Source: Clostridium tyrobutyricum DSM 2637 = ATCC 25755 = JCM 11008 (lineage in GTDB: Bacteria; Bacillota; Clostridia; Clostridiales; Clostridiaceae). From it: DNA of 64,000 nt. The first letter of the stretch is position 1. Every line of letters starts with the position of its first letter. The notes under the pieces were generated by a model. It was not told the DNA's origin and did not search any database. It worked only from the letters and a program-made list of their open reading frames with translations. The stretch is taken from assembly GCF_000359585.1 (NCBI RefSeq), contig NZ_APMH01000002.1, forward strand, positions 62,001 through 126,000, in the 5' to 3' direction. Below, one piece after another: positions 8,723-20,058 of the stretch. The position numbers and the translations under genes were made by a program.

Positions 8723-8807
8723 GTGTCTATCTCCCCTATTATTAGAATATATTATCATTGTACTATTGTTCTGCATAAAAATAAATAATCAGACAGCAAA
8801 TAAGTTT

Positions 8808-9473
8808 TTATGTATTAATTTGTCTACTATACATATTTTTCATTAGCAGATCTACTCCATATAAAGTTTTATATCCAATAGGTGTAAGGGTAAATGACTG
8901 CCATATAACTCCCATATATATACATACTGCTAAATTCAACAACATAGTATTATAATATTTAAAATAGAATGTCATAAGTAAGGTATCAATTATAACTAGC
9001 CCACATACAATTAAAATAGAATTTTTCTTTAGTCTATATATCATATTTTTATCTGAAATAGGCTTGGATCCAGTATCTGCTGGGGCAAACTTAAATACAA
9101 GACAAAATGAAATTATGAAACATAAAACTCCTATGGATACTATGAGTGCAATATTAAAATTTACAAATATATTTTTTATGACAAGTCCAAAAGATGTTGA
9201 AATAAATGTAGTAATTATCATACATCTTGATGGTGCAGTTGCATGCTGCCCCCCTGAATACTTTCTAAGAGCAGCTATTGTGCATACTACCAAAAGAGAT
9301 TGAGGAAGTACATGAAATATGATTCCAAATAAAACAATCCAAAAAAAGCTTAATATTGTCTGTAAGGTACAAAATGCTCCATAACATATTATATCCTTTT
9401 CATCATCGTTCACATTTAAAATTGAAGCTATTTTTACAGCTATCTTATTTGATGCCTGTTCTACCAATGACAT
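8808..9473 (-). CDS. agrB: AgrB-type accessory peptidase/cyclase
   Basis: Membrane cysteine endopeptidase that cuts the AgrD tail and closes the thiolactone. The 221 residues contain about five hydrophobic segments and the active-site motif RKYSGGQHATAPSRC, with His77 and Cys84, the same numbers as the catalytic pair of S. aureus AgrB. ATG 9473 follows AGAGGAGG at good spacing; it overlaps the 3' end of the upstream membrane-protein gene by 29 nt, so translation is probably coupled. The agrD gene is two genes downstream, not directly adjacent as in the classical order. Confidence 0.92.
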   Translation of the reverse strand: MSLVEQASNKIAVKIASILNVNDDEKDIICYGAFCTLQTILSFFWIVLFGIIFHVLPQSLLVVCTIAALRKYSGGQHATAPSRCMIITTFISTSFGLVIKNIFVNFNIALIVSIGVLCFIISFCLVFKFAPADTGSKPISDKNMIYRLKKNSILIVCGLVIIDTLLMTFYFKYYNTMLLNLAVCIYMGVIWQSFTLTPIGYKTLYGVDLLMKNMYSRQINT

Positions 9474-9939
9474 CAAAATTACCTCCTCTTTTGTGTTTGC
9501 AAAATAAATTGTAATATAAAGAAATACCAACTATAAAAAGTATGAGTGATGGCGCAAAATATAGATTTTTATGAAAATCATTTTTAATTATAATATTAAA
9601 ACTATCTTCACATAATATATTTACAACAGCTATATTCAGTAATTCACTTGTAGAAAGCATGGCCATTAGTACCATTGCATACTCTATACTTCTTTTACAC
9701 CCAATTTTATTTATATTAATTAACAATATCAAATAAACCGTCATATTTAAAATTATATGAACTCCAAACTGTATTGGAAGCAATCTTATAAGGTATATGC
9801 TAAGAGCCATAATAATACTGCTCTTGATTATTGAATTTACAGCAAATTTTTTATGAGAAAATATATAACTGGAAACAACAAATAAAAATGACTCTGGTGT
9901 AGCCCTTAACAATAAATCCAATAAAGTTATTCTAAGCAT
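9445..9939 (-). CDS. agr-associated membrane protein (paralogue A)
   Basis: 164-residue membrane protein, first gene of the agr island. It is clearly homologous to the 8255-8722 product: LLDLLLRATPESFLFV, RLLPIQFGVHIILN and an MAMLSTSELLN segment align without gaps. The C-terminal tail (CKHKRGGNFDVIGRTGIK) is extra and basic, and its last codons overlap agrB. The start at 9939 follows AAAGG by about 11 nt. The pair flanking agrB suggests a tandem duplication. No function can be assigned from sequence; a sensor-like or chaperone role for the peptide system is speculation. Confidence 0.75.
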   Translation of the reverse strand: MLRITLLDLLLRATPESFLFVVSSYIFSHKKFAVNSIIKSSIIMALSIYLIRLLPIQFGVHIILNMTVYLILLININKIGCKRSIEYAMVLMAMLSTSELLNIAVVNILCEDSFNIIIKNDFHKNLYFAPSLILFIVGISLYYNLFCKHKRGGNFDVIGRTGIK

Positions 9940-10098
9940 AGTAAAATTTACCTTTCCCAATATCAGACACATTATTATATATTATGACATAAATATATAA
10001 AATTATAATTTTTAATATATTATTACTTATAATATACTAATTATACCACTTTATTATGAAAAAGGAAGTACCCTTCCAAAAATTTTTATGTTTTTCAA

Positions 10099-10137
10099 CA
10101 AAAAAGAATCTGGTACATAATACTTACTACCAGATTC
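10099..10137 (-). terminator. terminator of the glycolytic operon (after eno)
   Basis: GAATCTGGTA and TACCAGATTC form a perfect 10-bp stem; on the minus strand a T6 run follows. A second small hairpin (GGAAG/CTTCC) lies at 10063-10077. Confidence 0.9.
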
Positions 10138-10150
10138 CAAAATAAATTGC

Positions 10151-11494
<1,344 letters not shown>

Positions 11495-11575
11495 TTATAC
11501 TTTTTGTTTCAAACTAATTATATCATTTAAATGACAAATCATACAATTAATATTGGAAGCTATAACTAAAATACA

Positions 11576-13108
11576 CTATTTTTTGATAAGGCTCCTGCCA
11601 GTCATTTCCTTTGGTTTTTCAAGTCCCATGGCTTCAAGCATAGTTGGAGCTATATCTGCAAGTACTCCACCGTCTCTCATCTCTGAAGCATTATTTGCCA
11701 CATATACAAAAGGAACGGGATTTGTAGTATGTGCTGTCATAGGATTTCCTGTAGAGTAGTCTATTTCCTGCTCTGAATTACCATGATCGGCAGTTATAAA
11801 CACAGTTCCATCTTTCTCTAGTATTTTACCCACAATTTTGCCGAGACATACATCTACAGCTTCAATTGCTTTTTTTGCAGCTTCAAGAATTCCTGTATGG
11901 CCTACCATGTCTGGATTTGCAAAATTCAATATGATCATGTCATATTTATCCTGATCTATTCTCTTCAAAAGTTCATCGGTAACTTTGTAAGCACTCATTT
12001 CTGGCTGAAGGTCATAAGTTGCAACCTTTGGTGATGGTATTAAAGCTCTGTCTTCATTCTTGTTTGGTTCTTCCACTCCGCCATTGAAAAAGAATGTGAC
12101 ATGAGCATATTTTTCAGTTTCAGCTATTCTAAGCTGATTTTTTCCTAAATTGCTTACATATTCTCCTAATGTATTCTTGTAGTGTTCATTTTTGAAAGCT
12201 ACGTCTACATTTTTAATTGTATCGTCATATTCTGTCATGGTGACAAATTCGATATCCAGGTTTTCTCTCTTGAATCCATCAAATTCTCTGTCTATTATAG
12301 CTCTTGTAAGTTGTCTTGCCCTGTCTGGTCTAAAATTGAAGAAAACTATAGAGTCTTTATTTTTAACAGTTGCAATTGGTGCATTGTTTTTTTCAATTAC
12401 TGTTGGAATTATAAACTCATCTGTCTTTCCATCTTTATAGGAATTATCTACAGCTTCCTGGGCACTATTGGCATTCTTACCTTTTCCAAGTACTATGGCA
12501 TTATAGGCAAGTTCCACCCTTTCCCATCTTTTGTCTCTATCCATAGCATAGTATCTTCCTGAAACCGATGCTATCTCACCTAATCCAATTTCTTTCATGT
12601 AATCTTCCATATCTTTTATGAATTCTTTAGCAGATGATGGTGGTACATCCCTGCCATCTGTAAAAGCATGAACATATACTTTCTTTAATCCCTTTTTTTT
12701 GGCAAACTTAATAAGTCCCTTTAAATGCTCTGAATGAGAATGAACTCCTCCAGGTGATAAAAGCCCAAGCAAATGAAAAGCTGAATCATTTTTCAATGCA
12801 TTGTCCGCAGCCTTGTTAAGTGCTTCATTTTCAAAAAAGTCTCCATCTTGTATTGATTTTGTTATCTTTGTAAGAGCCTGATATACTATTCTTCCTGCAC
12901 CTATATTTAAATGCCCAACTTCTGAATTTCCCATCTGTCCATCAGGTAATCCTACACTTAATCCACTTGCACCTAATTCAGTGTGAGGATAATTTTTGTA
13001 GTATTTATCAAAATTTGGTTTGCTTGCTGCTTTAACTGCATTTCCTTCTACTTTATCGGAAATACCGAAACCATCAAGTATCATAAGCATTACTGGTTTT
13101 TTATTCAT
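11576..13108 (-). CDS. gpmI: 2,3-bisphosphoglycerate-independent phosphoglycerate mutase
   Basis: Interconverts 3- and 2-phosphoglycerate using two Mn2+ ions. The 510 residues carry the alkaline-phosphatase-type metal motifs: LMILDGFG near the N-terminus, the phosphoserine region GQMGNSEVGHLNIGAGR, FTDGRD, and the C-terminal NFANPDMVGHTG and TADHGNSEQ. The length is standard for GpmI. ATG 13108 follows GGAGG by 5-6 nt. It sits between tpiA (25 bases upstream) and eno. Confidence 0.97.
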   Translation of the reverse strand: MNKKPVMLMILDGFGISDKVEGNAVKAASKPNFDKYYKNYPHTELGASGLSVGLPDGQMGNSEVGHLNIGAGRIVYQALTKITKSIQDGDFFENEALNKAADNALKNDSAFHLLGLLSPGGVHSHSEHLKGLIKFAKKKGLKKVYVHAFTDGRDVPPSSAKEFIKDMEDYMKEIGLGEIASVSGRYYAMDRDKRWERVELAYNAIVLGKGKNANSAQEAVDNSYKDGKTDEFIIPTVIEKNNAPIATVKNKDSIVFFNFRPDRARQLTRAIIDREFDGFKRENLDIEFVTMTEYDDTIKNVDVAFKNEHYKNTLGEYVSNLGKNQLRIAETEKYAHVTFFFNGGVEEPNKNEDRALIPSPKVATYDLQPEMSAYKVTDELLKRIDQDKYDMIILNFANPDMVGHTGILEAAKKAIEAVDVCLGKIVGKILEKDGTVFITADHGNSEQEIDYSTGNPMTAHTTNPVPFVYVANNASEMRDGGVLADIAPTMLEAMGLEKPKEMTGRSLIKK

Positions 13109-13133
13109 ATTTACCTCCAAATTTTATTACAAA

Positions 13134-13880
13134 TTAGTAATTTACTATCTTTGAGAAGTCTTCTGCTTTAAGACTTGCTCCTCCAATTAATCCACCATCT
13201 ATATCTGGTTGAGCCATCTGAGCTTTTATTGTAGCAGGCTTAACTGATCCACCATACTGAATTCTAGTCTTTTCAGCAGTATCTTTTCCATAAAGTTTTC
13301 CAATTACGCTTCTTATATAAGCTATTGTAGCATTTGCCTGTTCATCTGTAGCAGTTTTTCCTGTTCCTATAGCCCATATTGGTTCATAAGCTACAACTAA
13401 TTTTTCTACTTGTGATTTTTCAAGTCCTGCCAAATCCAATTTAATCTGTTTTCCAAGTACTTCTTCAGTTACATCTGCTTCTCTTTCTTCTAAAGTCTCT
13501 CCACAGCAGATTATAGGAATTAAATTGTGTTCAAAAGCTTTCTTTACCTTTTTATTTATAGCAGCATCTGTTTCGTTGAAATACTGTCTTCTTTCACTGT
13601 GTCCAAGTATTACATATTCTACACCCATTGATTCCAGCATAGCTGGTGCAATTTCTCCTGTATATGCACCACTTTCTTCAAAATGCATGTTTTGAGCTCC
13701 AACTTTTATGTTGGTTCCCTTTGCAGCTTTAAGAACCGTGTCAAGGCATACATAAGGTGGACATACAACTACATCTGCCTTGGCATCCTTTACCAATGGT
13801 TTTAATTCTTCAATTAATTTTGCTGCCTCATCAACAGTTTTATTCATTTTCCAGTTTCCTGCAATTATTGCTTTTCTCAT
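13134..13880 (-). CDS. tpiA: triosephosphate isomerase
   Basis: TIM barrel of 248 residues interconverting dihydroxyacetone phosphate and glyceraldehyde-3-phosphate. N-terminal AGNWKMNK (catalytic Asn/Lys), the HSERR loop (catalytic His), [15 protein letters not shown] (catalytic Glu and flexible loop) and the phosphate-binding YGGSVKP and GLIGGASL are all present. GAGGGAG lies upstream of the ATG. A long palindromic element separates it from pgk. Confidence 0.97.
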   Translation of the reverse strand: MRKAIIAGNWKMNKTVDEAAKLIEELKPLVKDAKADVVVCPPYVCLDTVLKAAKGTNIKVGAQNMHFEESGAYTGEIAPAMLESMGVEYVILGHSERRQYFNETDAAINKKVKKAFEHNLIPIICCGETLEEREADVTEEVLGKQIKLDLAGLEKSQVEKLVVAYEPIWAIGTGKTATDEQANATIAYIRSVIGKLYGKDTAEKTRIQYGGSVKPATIKAQMAQPDIDGGLIGGASLKAEDFSKIVNY

Positions 13881-13908
13881 TTATATCTCCCTCTCTTTTT
13901 TTAAAGTT

Positions 13909-13985
13909 CAAAGTTCAGAGAACAAATATCAAATTCGGAAGATTTTCGGCTGTATCCGAAAATCCTCATTATTTGTTCTTTGTTC
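13909..13985. repeat. palindromic intercistronic element between pgk and tpiA
   Basis: An inner 9-bp stem GATTTTCGG/CCGAAAATC (13941-13949 with 13956-13964) lies inside an outer 9-bp stem AGAACAAAT/ATTTGTTCT (13919-13927 with 13971-13979). It fills the only long gap in the operon's middle. The 13-mer ACAAATATCAAAT within it recurs at 55725-55737, so it may be one copy of a dispersed repeat. Confidence 0.65.
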
Positions 13986-13989
13986 TTTG

Positions 13990-15186
13990 TTATTTATCAT
14001 TAAGTGCTGCTATTCCTGGAAGTTCTTTTCCTTCTAGGAATTCAAGTGAAGCTCCACCACCTGTAGATATGTGAGTCATCTTATCACCAAATCCCAATTG
14101 GTTAACTGCAGCTGCACTGTCTCCGCCGCCTATTATTGTAGTGGCACCTGATTCTGCCATAGCCTTAGCTACTGCAATAGTTCCTTTGGCAAAGTTTTCG
14201 AATTCAAATACTCCCATAGGTCCGTTCCATACAACAGTCTTTGCATTCTTTATAGCATCTGCATATAATTTAGAAGTTTTAGGTCCAATATCAAGTCCCA
14301 TATATCCATCTTTTATGTTTTCATCTTCTGTTATAACAGGTTTTGCTGATGCATCAAATTTGTCTCCTACAACATTATCTATAGGCAGAAGTAATTTTAC
14401 TCCCTTGTCCTTTGCCTTTTGTATCATTTCTTTTGCATAGTCTATTTTATCTCCTTCAACTAATGAAGTTCCTATAGTAAATCCTTGTGCTTTTTCAAAG
14501 GTATAGGACATTCCGCCTCCGATTATAAGTGTATCTACTTTTTCAAGTAAATTGTTTATAACATTTATCTTGTCTGAAACTTTTGCCCCTCCAAGAATAG
14601 CTATGAAAGGTCTTGTTGGATCTTCTACTGCATTTCCAAGGAATTTAAGTTCTTTCTGGATCAGGTATCCACATACAGCTGTATCTATGAACTGAGTAAC
14701 TCCAACAGTTGAGCAGTGTGCCCTGTGAGCTGTACCAAATGCATCATTTACAAATACATCTGCAAGGGATGCAAGCTCTTTTGAAAAGTTTTCTTTATTC
14801 TTTGTTTCTTCTATTCTATATCTTGTATTTTGAAGTAATACTGCTTCTCCGTCCTTTAACTTTGCAACTGCAGCTTTTGCATTTTCTCCTACTACATTGT
14901 CATCTGCTGCAAACACTACTTCTTTTCCAAGCATTTCTGAAAGTCTCTTTGCAACTGGTGCCAAAGAAAGCTCTGGCTTTGGTTCTCCCTTTGGCTTTCC
15001 AAGGTGTGAACACAATATAACCTTTGCACCTTTCTCCAATAAATATTTTATTGTAGGAAGTGCTCCAACCAACCTGTTTTCATCTGTTATCTTTCCGTCC
15101 TGAAGTGGAACATTGAAATCGCATCTAACTAAAACCTTTTTTCCCTTGACATCTATATCTTCAATTGTCTTTTTATTAAAAGCCAT
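13990..15186 (-). CDS. pgk: phosphoglycerate kinase
   Basis: Makes ATP from 1,3-bisphosphoglycerate. The 398 residues include the signature [11 protein letters not shown], the substrate region [29 protein letters not shown], the nucleotide-side [14 protein letters not shown] and the C-terminal [19 protein letters not shown] and [11 protein letters not shown]. The N-terminal residues are standard and AGAGGT precedes the ATG. It follows gap after about 145 bases with a hairpin. Confidence 0.97.
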   Translation of the reverse strand: MAFNKKTIEDIDVKGKKVLVRCDFNVPLQDGKITDENRLVGALPTIKYLLEKGAKVILCSHLGKPKGEPKPELSLAPVAKRLSEMLGKEVVFAADDNVVGENAKAAVAKLKDGEAVLLQNTRYRIEETKNKENFSKELASLADVFVNDAFGTAHRAHCSTVGVTQFIDTAVCGYLIQKELKFLGNAVEDPTRPFIAILGGAKVSDKINVINNLLEKVDTLIIGGGMSYTFEKAQGFTIGTSLVEGDKIDYAKEMIQKAKDKGVKLLLPIDNVVGDKFDASAKPVITEDENIKDGYMGLDIGPKTSKLYADAIKNAKTVVWNGPMGVFEFENFAKGTIAVAKAMAESGATTIIGGGDSAAAVNQLGFGDKMTHISTGGGASLEFLEGKELPGIAALNDK

Positions 15187-15237
15187 AATAATATACCTCT
15201 CTTCTTAAATTTTTTATTTATTTTGGTATTAATTATT

Positions 15238-15279
15238 AAAGGCCCGGCCTCATAGCCTCAACTACAAAACCAGACCTTT
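15238..15279 (-). terminator. hairpin between gap and pgk
   Basis: On the minus strand AAAGGTCTGG pairs with CCGGGCCTTT (two G-U pairs), about 22-nt loop, followed by a weak T-run. It is probably a partial terminator or processing site that makes gap mRNA more abundant than the downstream genes, as known for gapA operons. Confidence 0.6.
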
Positions 15280-15332
15280 ACTATGCTACCAGTTTAATAT
15301 ATACATATTAAATAATCAGCTGTAAATTTTAA

Positions 15333-16337
<1,005 letters not shown>

Positions 16338-16382
16338 TTAAACTCCTCCTAAATAATTAAATATTTATAATAAATAAAAAAT

Positions 16383-17414
16383 TTATTGACCATTTATAAG
16401 TTCTACGATTTTTTTTGCAGCACCTTCGTCTGTAATCAATACACCACCATGTGTACTTATTTCTGTGGAAAGTATGGCTTCTGCCTTACTGCCTCCCCCT
16501 GCAACTGCTATTACTGTACTTATTTTGTCTATTTCACTGTTTTTTATTCCTATGCTTGGGGTTGCATAAACTATATTTCCCTTTTTATCAAAATAGTATC
16601 CAAAGGCCTCTCCAAGACCTCCGTCGGCTTCTATCTGGTGTATTTTTTCATCACTCAGGCCTCTTCTTTTAGCCATCTTGTTGGCCCTGCCTATACCATA
16701 TATCAGTATATCTGCATTGTAAATAAACTGCAATATATCCTGTATGGACTTTTCCTTTATAATAGTACTAACAGCGTTATCACTTAAACTATCCGGGATA
16801 TGAAGTAATTTATAATTGCCATCCAACTTTTTAGCAAGTCTTGCCGACAAGGTATTTGCCTGGGTCTCTACATTGGCACCCATACCACCTCTTGCCGGTA
16901 CTACAAGAACATTTTTTATATTAGTTACCCTTGGCATATTATCAACTACCTGTTTCATTGTAGAGCCTCCGGTAATGGCAATAGTACTGTCATTTTTTAA
17001 GATACTCTTCAAATAAATTGCGGCTGCCCTTCCTATTTCACTCATTATGGTTTTATCTAGATCACAATTTCCAGGCACAATTATAGCTTTTTCAAGTTTG
17101 AATCTTTCCTTTATAAAATCTTCGATTTCAGACAGGCCCCTTAGCTCATGTATGGAATCTTTCAACTTATCTATAATGTCCTCTCCATCTTTTGTTATAG
17201 TCATTCCAGGAGTATTTATTTCAATAAAGCCTTGAGTTTTTAAAAAATTTATTTCTGTTCTAACTATTCTCTCACCAATTCCCAAATCATTTGCAAGTAC
17301 TCTTCTGCCAATAGGTTGGTTATAGTAAATAGTTCTTAAAATATTGTACCTTTTTTCCAGTAAATCAACTAGTTCGGGTACTATTCTTTTTTGTAATTTA
17401 AGTACTTCTTCCAC
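16383..17414 (-). CDS. cggR: central glycolytic genes regulator CggR
   Basis: SorC/DeoR-type repressor relieved by fructose-1,6-bisphosphate. The 343 residues hold an N-terminal winged-helix domain (GRRVLANDLGIGERIVRTEINFLKTQGFI) and a C-terminal sugar-binding domain with the phosphate-contacting ITGGSTM and IAVAGGGSKAEAI. I start at GTG 17414, which follows AGGAGG by 7 nt; ATG 17420 lies only 1 nt after it, and a GTG at 17465 lies inside the putative operator. It heads the glycolytic operon and probably represses it together with itself. Confidence 0.92.
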   Translation of the reverse strand: MEEVLKLQKRIVPELVDLLEKRYNILRTIYYNQPIGRRVLANDLGIGERIVRTEINFLKTQGFIEINTPGMTITKDGEDIIDKLKDSIHELRGLSEIEDFIKERFKLEKAIIVPGNCDLDKTIMSEIGRAAAIYLKSILKNDSTIAITGGSTMKQVVDNMPRVTNIKNVLVVPARGGMGANVETQANTLSARLAKKLDGNYKLLHIPDSLSDNAVSTIIKEKSIQDILQFIYNADILIYGIGRANKMAKRRGLSDEKIHQIEADGGLGEAFGYYFDKKGNIVYATPSIGIKNSEIDKISTVIAVAGGGSKAEAILSTEISTHGGVLITDEGAAKKIVELINGQ

Positions 17415-17431
17415 ATCCATACCTCCTGGCC

Positions 17432-17475
17432 TGTTAGTGTCCCAGTACTTTACTAACTGTCCCACTACTATTATA
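17432..17475 (-). promoter_or_regulatory. cggR promoter -10 and probable CggR operator
   Basis: On the minus strand TATAAT (17470-17475) is followed by two direct repeats, TGGGACAGTTAGT (17464-17452) and TGGGACACTAACA (17444-17432), 20 bp apart. B. subtilis CggR binds CGGGAC repeats with about the same spacing, just downstream of the promoter. The site sits in the 5' leader ahead of the cggR start. Confidence 0.7.
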
Positions 17476-17545
17476 AAACATATACAAGCTTTTTTAAATA
17501 GTATTTTAAAAAAAATATTAAAAACTTGTTATTAAAGGCATATCA

Positions 17546-18931
17546 TCAGTACCTTTTTCTCCCTTTTGACGACTTTATTCCAAGTTCCTCTCTATATTTT
17601 GCTACAGTTCTTCTTGAAATATTCATACCCTTTTCATTAATTAAATTGCACATTGACTGGTCAGATAATGGTTTTTTCTTGTCCTCCCCGTCTACTATAC
17701 TTTTAATTTCCATTTTAATAATCGATGCAGAAATATTTTCACCATTTAAAGATGAAGAAATTCCAGTAGTAAATAAATTCTTTATTTTTACCGTTCCTCT
17801 GCTTGTGTATATATATTTCTCTCTTATTGCTCTGCTTATAGTAGATTCATGCATGTCTAAACTTTCTGATATTTCTTTTAAAGTCATAGGTTTTAAATAA
17901 CTGTCTCCATAATCAAAATAATCTCTTTGAATTTCAAGTATCTTTTCCAGTACTCTATATATAGTACTTTTTCTATGTTGGATACTCTTTATTAAAAATA
18001 CAGCTCTGTTTAGTTTGTCCTTTACATAGTCCAGTGCATTTTTATCATTTTCTTTTGAATCTTCACCCTTTATTATATCCTTATACATGGAATTTATGGT
18101 CAATCTAGGTACAAGATCATCATTCATCAAAATAAAATATTCTCCATCAATTTTTCTTATATATGCATCAGGCATTATATATTTTACCTCTTCGCCTGTA
18201 TAAAAACCACGTGATGGCTTAGGATCCAATCCTTTGATTATATCTCCATATTTTTGGGCACATTTTACATCTATATTCAATTTTTTTGCTATAGTATCAT
18301 ATCTATTTTCAGCAATAAGTTCCAAGTAGTTATCTATAATCTGTATTATATTTTCATCCGATAATTTTTTTCTATTTAATTGTACTTTAAGACATTCATT
18401 TAAATTTCTGGCACCTATTCCGCTTGGATCTAAAGATTGTACAATTTTTATACAATAATCTGAAAGGTCTTTTGAAATTTTAAGTTCTTTTCCAAGTTCC
18501 TCATTGGACAGAATCAAATACCCTCTTCTATCTATATTCTCTATAATATAATTACATACGGCTTTTACGTAATCCTTTTCACCCAAATATCTTATTTGTT
18601 CTGTTAAATACTCTTTCAATGACTTTTTCTCAGATATAAAATTAAAAGGGGAAATTTCTTTATCTTCATTTCTTTCATAACTATGATGACTATAATTATC
18701 AAACTCTATATTTTTTATAAACTCCTTATAATCAAGTTTAGTTTCTTCTTTATTATTGTTGTTTAATTCAATATCTTTTGCATCTAGAATAGGATTTTCC
18801 TGTACTTCCTTTTCTATATATTCTTTAAGTTCAAAACTTGACATTTGGAGAAGCCTTACAGAAAGCTGCATCTGCTGTGTCATTACCAACTTTTGTTCTT
18901 GTGTTAGATTGAGTCCAAAATTCAAGTTCAC
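17546..18931 (-). CDS. rpoN: RNA polymerase sigma-54 factor
   Basis: Sigma-54 (SigL), which needs an AAA+ activator to open -24/-12 promoters. The 461 residues show the Gln-rich activator region (LTQEQKLVMTQQMQLSVRLLQ), the core-binding domain, an HTH (MTLKEISESLDMHESTISRAIR) and the C-terminal RpoN box RRTVAKYREELGI that reads the -24 element. The GTG start at 18931 follows AAAGGGGG by 7 nt; a TTG at 18952 overlaps no ribosome site. It lies upstream of cggR on the same strand but with a promoter between them. Confidence 0.93.
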   Translation of the reverse strand: MNLNFGLNLTQEQKLVMTQQMQLSVRLLQMSSFELKEYIEKEVQENPILDAKDIELNNNNKEETKLDYKEFIKNIEFDNYSHHSYERNEDKEISPFNFISEKKSLKEYLTEQIRYLGEKDYVKAVCNYIIENIDRRGYLILSNEELGKELKISKDLSDYCIKIVQSLDPSGIGARNLNECLKVQLNRKKLSDENIIQIIDNYLELIAENRYDTIAKKLNIDVKCAQKYGDIIKGLDPKPSRGFYTGEEVKYIMPDAYIRKIDGEYFILMNDDLVPRLTINSMYKDIIKGEDSKENDKNALDYVKDKLNRAVFLIKSIQHRKSTIYRVLEKILEIQRDYFDYGDSYLKPMTLKEISESLDMHESTISRAIREKYIYTSRGTVKIKNLFTTGISSSLNGENISASIIKMEIKSIVDGEDKKKPLSDQSMCNLINEKGMNISRRTVAKYREELGIKSSKGRKRY

Positions 18932-18962
18932 ATTTATACCCCCTTTATTCAATTAGCAGTTC

Positions 18963-19005
18963 ACAATTAACAATTCACAATTGCACACTGTGAATTGTTA
19001 ATTGT
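18963..19005. repeat. 17-bp perfect inverted repeat upstream of rpoN
   Basis: ACAATTAACAATTCACA (18963-18979) and TGTGAATTGTTAATTGT (18989-19005) are exact reverse complements around a 9-nt loop. The flanks repeat TTCACAATT and TTAATTG. It lies between the rpoN start and the trxB terminator; it may be a dispersed palindromic repeat or a leader structure of rpoN. Confidence 0.75.
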
Positions 19006-19041
19006 TAATTGTCTAACTATATTATATCATTAAGTTATTTA

Positions 19042-19079
19042 AAAATAGAGCCCAAATTATATAAATCAGACTCTATTTT
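19042..19079 (-). terminator. terminator after trxB
   Basis: AAAATAGAG and CTCTATTTT pair around a 20-nt loop; T5 follows on the minus strand. Confidence 0.75.
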
Positions 19080-19097
19080 ATGTATTTAACATAAATA

Positions 19098-20024
19098 TTA
19101 TAACTTTTGGTTTTCTATATATGCTTCAGCTTCTACAGCTGCAATTGCACCATCTGAAGCCGCTGTTACTATCTGTCTTAAAGTCTTTTGTCTAACATCC
19201 CCGGCAGCAAAAACTCCAGGTATATTGGTTTTCATATTTCCATCTGTAATTATATAATCTCTTTGATCCAAATCTACCTTGCCTTTAAATAACTCTGTTA
19301 CAGGGTTGTATCCTACAAATACAAAGCATCCATCTATTTTGAGTTCACTTGTCTCTCCAGTGTTTTTGTCCTTTATTCTGAGTCCTTCAAGTACTTCTTC
19401 TCCTAACGCCTCTTCTACCTGGGAATTCCACATAAAACTTATTTTAGGGTTTTTAAATGCCTTTTCCTGAAGTGATTTAGCCGCCCTAAGTGCATCTCGT
19501 CTGTGAATAACTGTGATATGTTTTGCAAATTTAGACAAATATATGGCTTCAGTTATTGCTGAATCTCCTCCTCCTACAACTGCTACATCAAAGTCAGTGA
19601 AAAAGTCTGCATCACAAGTTGCACAATAGGAAATTCCTTTTGCCCTTAGCTTATCTTCATTTTTAAATCCGCCTGGCCTTGGGTTCGCTCCTGTGGCTAT
19701 TATAACTGTCTTGGTTTTATAAGTCTTGTTTTTACCTTTTATAGATTTTATTTCAGGGGAAAAGTCAACATCAACTATTTCATCTGAAATAAATTTAGTT
19801 CCAAACATTTCAGCCTGGCTTTTCATTCTTCTGCTTAAAGTATCTCCGGTAGCATTTTCTACAGATCCTGGATAATTATCTATATCTACAGTAGTAACCA
19901 CCTGTCCGCCATAACTTTCTCTTTCTATTACAACTGTATTTAATTTTGCTCTTGCGGAGTAAAGTCCTGAGGACAGCCCTGCAGGGCCTCCTCCAATTAT
20001 TATAGTATCGTAAACGTCATCCAT
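19098..20024 (-). CDS. trxB: thioredoxin-disulfide reductase
   Basis: NADPH- or ferredoxin-linked flavoprotein reducing thioredoxin. The 308 residues have the FAD loop IIGGGPAGLSSGLYSARA, the redox CATC in SYCATCDADFF, the second nucleotide loop VVGGGDSAITEA with HRRDALRAAKS (the HRR pattern favours NADPH), and the C-terminal GVFAAGDVRQKTLRQIVTAA. It is the last gene of a trmL-degV-trxB run with short gaps. Confidence 0.93.
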   Translation of the reverse strand: MDDVYDTIIIGGGPAGLSSGLYSARAKLNTVVIERESYGGQVVTTVDIDNYPGSVENATGDTLSRRMKSQAEMFGTKFISDEIVDVDFSPEIKSIKGKNKTYKTKTVIIATGANPRPGGFKNEDKLRAKGISYCATCDADFFTDFDVAVVGGGDSAITEAIYLSKFAKHITVIHRRDALRAAKSLQEKAFKNPKISFMWNSQVEEALGEEVLEGLRIKDKNTGETSELKIDGCFVFVGYNPVTELFKGKVDLDQRDYIITDGNMKTNIPGVFAAGDVRQKTLRQIVTAASDGAIAAVEAEAYIENQKL

Positions 20025-20058
20025 ATTTCATCCTCCTTATTATATAAATATCATATTA

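Noticed and set aside
9940-10098. AgrA-type direct repeats upstream of the agr island
   Set aside because: The region is AT-rich with no repeat resembling the known AgrA boxes.
17414-17465. Longer CggR starting at GTG 17465
   Set aside because: The extension is encoded by the two TGGGAC repeats of the probable operator and has no ribosome site.
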